Made by a program: the position numbers and the translations under genes. Positions 4,805 through 7,017 of a DNA stretch of 7,017 nt are shown here, piece after piece; positions within the stretch are counted from its first letter, which is position 1; every line of letters starts with the position of its first letter. The DNA comes from Candidatus Sabulitectum sp. (GTDB lineage Bacteria; Fermentibacterota; Fermentibacteria; Fermentibacterales; JCC-6): the NCBI GenBank assembly GCA_029934845.1, contig JAOZLN010000080.1:1900-8916 (forward strand), given 5' to 3'. The notes under the pieces were generated by a model. It did no database searches. It was not told the origin of the DNA and worked only from the letters and a program-made list of their open reading frames with translations.

Positions 4805-7017
4805 CTCTTGTCGCTTTCAGTTAACGCCATAAGAACCATTTCCGGGGTCATTGGAGCCGTGTAATTAACAGAGACTTCCGGGTTGAAAGATCTTATGGCC
4901 TGAAGAATGGCGAACCAGGTTCCGATCCCATACATGAATGGAGGTTCTCCTATGGCCTTGGATCCCTTAAGCCCCACTCCGTCTTCAAGTTTCTCGCCTT
5001 CGGCAAACAGAATGTTTACCTGGTCAGGTGTGAAGTTTATGCCTGGAACCTTGTAAGTGGCAAGGGTGTCCGCAAGAAGCCGTTTGGTTTTACCGTCCCA
5101 GGCCAGTTCCTCCATGGTTACCCATCCGATACCCTGGAGTAGAGCACCCTCTACCTGACCCCGGTCAACCAGAGGATTAAGCTGCTCGCCTCCCTGATGA
5201 ACGATGCTTACCCTGTTAACTTTGTAGGTGCCCAGTAGGCAGTCTACCGTTACCTCTGTTACAGCAGTGCCGGTTACATGATATGCGAACGGTCTTCCTT
5301 TCTCTGTTGTTTTATCAAAGTGTATCCCCGGTGTGGCATAGTGTGCATGGCTGGATAGATCTGTTCTGTGCATATATGCAGCTGTAACAAGCCGATCCCA
5401 TGACAGTTCTGTTCTGTTTTGCCCGTTCCAAACAGATGAATCTTTCAGATACAGGTTTTCTTTTTCAAGAGAAAGGCTTTCTGCAGCAATTTCAAGCAGT
5501 CTTGCTCTGATCTCGTGACAGGCAATTAATGCAGCATTGCCGTTCATGTCAGCACCGGAGCTGGCAGCGGTTGGCGATGTGTTTGCGGTTCTTGATGTAT
5601 TTGTTGATTCTACCTTTGTTCGTTCCACCGGAATGGAGAAAACCTCAGCTGCTACCTGTCTGATCCTGGAGTTCACGCCCTGTCCCATTTCAACTGCTCC
5701 GGTACTTATACTGACGCTGCCATCGGTGTATACATGCACCAGAGCACTTGCCTGGTTAAGGAAAGTGGTGGTGAATGAAATACCAAAACACACAGGCATG
5801 ATGGCCATACCTTTTTTAAAATGATTGTTTTCTCTGTTGAACTTTTGAATTGATCTTCGGGAATCGTTGATGTGCGAGAATTCCTCTGCCAGATGCCATG
5901 AGTTTCTAACCTCATTACAGCTGTATTCCATTCCGTATGGGAAGAAATCTCCTGGCTGCAGAAGGTTTGTTTCCTGTATTACTTCCACTGGTATACCAGT
6001 TTCTACCGAGGCTTTGTGGATGGCGGCTTCCATTACAAACATGGCTTGCGGGCCGCCAAAACCTCTGAAAGCAGTATTTGGTGCCAGGTTTGTACGGCAG
6101 CAGTAACCTGTAGCAAGAACGTTTGGAACAAAGTAGCTGCCCGTGCTGTGAAAAAGTGATCTTTCCAGAATTGCAGTGGACAGGTCTGAAACAGCACCGC
6201 TGTTCTGGTAGTAATCAACTTCCCAGACAAGAATCTTACCGTCTTCGTTCAGGCCGATTGTAAAGTCGCAGGAATACGGATGTCTCTTGCCTGTGCATAC
6301 CAGATCTTCATGTCTATTAAGGATCAACCTTACAGCTCTTCCTGAAAGATGCGAACCAAGAGCAGCTATAACAGCCCACGGGGTTGCCTGGTCTTCCTTG
6401 CCGCCGAATGCACCGCCCAGCCTGGGAACATTTACTTGAACCATATGCATGGGCAGCCCCAGTACCCTGGCTGCAATCTTTTGTACAAATGAAGGACTCT
6501 GTGTAGATGATGTTATGTGAAGCACATTTCCTTCGCCGGGGATGCACAGAGCGCTCTGTGTTTCCAGGTAAAGGTGTTCCTGTCCTCCAGTTTCTGATCT
6601 CCCGCGGATTATGTGTGCACATTCCTTCAGTGCGGTAACAGTGTTTCCACAGGAAAATGTTCTTGGTGGAACTATCAGGTCACCCAGCCTTGCAGCTTCC
6701 CGCGGATCACTGACTGCCTTCAGCTCATGAAGTTTCATTGAAATTGTCTTCATTGCTTCGTAAGCATGAGAACTGGTATCTGCAAGCACTACCGCCACTG
6801 GTTCGCCTATAAAATGAACAGTTTTTGCTGCAAGCAGAGGTTCATCCATGATGATATTTCCTATTTCATTTTCTCCGGGAATATCGTCAGCGGTAATTAT
6901 CATGAATACTCCCGGCATGGAATCTGCCTGGGAAGTATCCAGAGACAGCACATTACCATGGGCACAGGGAGAAGTAAATACTGCTGCATGCAGGGTTCCT
7001 TCCGGCTCAGGGATATT
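4801..7017 (-). CDS. xdhB: Xanthine dehydrogenase, molybdopterin-binding catalytic subunit (N-terminus outside window)
   Basis: Catalytic subunit that hydroxylates hypoxanthine and xanthine to urate at the molybdenum centre, passing electrons to separate FeS and FAD subunits. The frame is open to the window edge: 22 codons before the GTG at 6951 (including GTLHAAV) match the usual beginning of this subunit, so the GTG is internal. The visible part is 738 residues; probably a few dozen are missing. Counting from the codon at 7017-7015, active-site residues match bovine enzyme positions with identical spacing: Q173 (Gln767), E208 in GGKE (Glu802), R286 in LERSLF (Arg880), F320 in FRGFGG (Phe914), F415-T416 in GISFT (Phe1009-Thr1010). 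E691 in AIGEPP matches Glu1261. Having both Glu802 and Arg880 equivalents favours xanthine dehydrogenase over aldehyde oxidase. The hammerhead domain is N-terminal and the two molybdopterin-binding lobes follow. The stop overlaps the membrane-protein gene (TTGA). The gene letter is uncertain because naming of the subunits differs between species. Confidence 0.95.
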   Translation of the reverse strand, partial: NIPEPEGTLHAAVFTSPCAHGNVLSLDTSQADSMPGVFMIITADDIPGENEIGNIIMDEPLLAAKTVHFIGEPVAVVLADTSSHAYEAMKTISMKLHELKAVSDPREAARLGDLIVPPRTFSCGNTVTALKECAHIIRGRSETGGQEHLYLETQSALCIPGEGNVLHITSSTQSPSFVQKIAARVLGLPMHMVQVNVPRLGGAFGGKEDQATPWAVIAALGSHLSGRAVRLILNRHEDLVCTGKRHPYSCDFTIGLNEDGKILVWEVDYYQNSGAVSDLSTAILERSLFHSTGSYFVPNVLATGYCCRTNLAPNTAFRGFGGPQAMFVMEAAIHKASVETGIPVEVIQETNLLQPGDFFPYGMEYSCNEVRNSWHLAEEFSHINDSRRSIQKFNRENNHFKKGMAIMPVCFGISFTTTFLNQASALVHVYTDGSVSISTGAVEMGQGVNSRIRQVAAEVFSIPVERTKVESTNTSRTANTSPTAASSGADMNGNAALIACHEIRARLLEIAAESLSLEKENLYLKDSSVWNGQNRTELSWDRLVTAAYMHRTDLSSHAHYATPGIHFDKTTEKGRPFAYHVTGTAVTEVTVDCLLGTYKVNRVSIVHQGGEQLNPLVDRGQVEGALLQGIGWVTMEELAWDGKTKRLLADTLATYKVPGINFTPDQVNILFAEGEKLEDGVGLKGSKAIGEPPFMYGIGTWFAILQAIRSFNPEVSVNYTAPMTPEMVLMALTESDKS

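Noticed and set aside
5537..5824. Plus-strand open frame of 95 codons opposite xdhB
   Set aside because: It lies wholly antisense to a well-conserved part of the catalytic subunit, its product resembles no family, and other shadow frames occur all along the gene.
6949..6951. GTG as the start of the xanthine dehydrogenase subunit
   Set aside because: The 22 codons before it are open to the edge and encode the conserved beginning of the hammerhead domain (GTLHAAV, TSPCAHG), so the GTG is an internal Val.

Overview
The window holds two converging gene groups from a bacterium of roughly balanced base composition. A predicted lipoprotein suggests a diderm, but nothing fixes the phylum. The genes are densely packed, with two 4-base TTGA stop/start overlaps and one ATGA overlap. 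I see no RNA gene, mobile element, CRISPR array or phage gene.

Plus strand, 1-3394. The left edge cuts into a large cytoplasmic-looking hybrid histidine kinase (three PAS domains, HisKA, HATPase, C-terminal receiver). It overlaps a predicted lipoprotein built from two in-register copies of a domain of about 100 residues. After a 66-base gap comes a small four-helix membrane protein of unknown function.

Minus strand, 7017-3435. This is a tight three-gene set. The first is the molybdopterin-binding catalytic subunit of xanthine dehydrogenase, cut at its N-terminus by the right edge, with all recognisable active-site residues present. The second is a four- or five-helix membrane protein with a possible distant likeness to Mpv17/PMP22. 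The third is the XdhC/CoxI-type maturation factor that handles molybdenum cofactor for such enzymes. The FeS and FAD subunits are not in the window and probably lie upstream, beyond 7017. The set points to purine (hypoxanthine/xanthine) oxidation to urate.

The two groups converge on a 40-base spacer (3395-3434) with no convincing terminator. Nothing links them functionally apart from adjacency. The points most worth a second look are the start of the lipoprotein, where a strong Shine-Dalgarno faces an ATC codon rather than the only canonical start (a TTG), and the unexplained membrane gene inside the xdh operon. I do not see a clearly new multi-gene system here.
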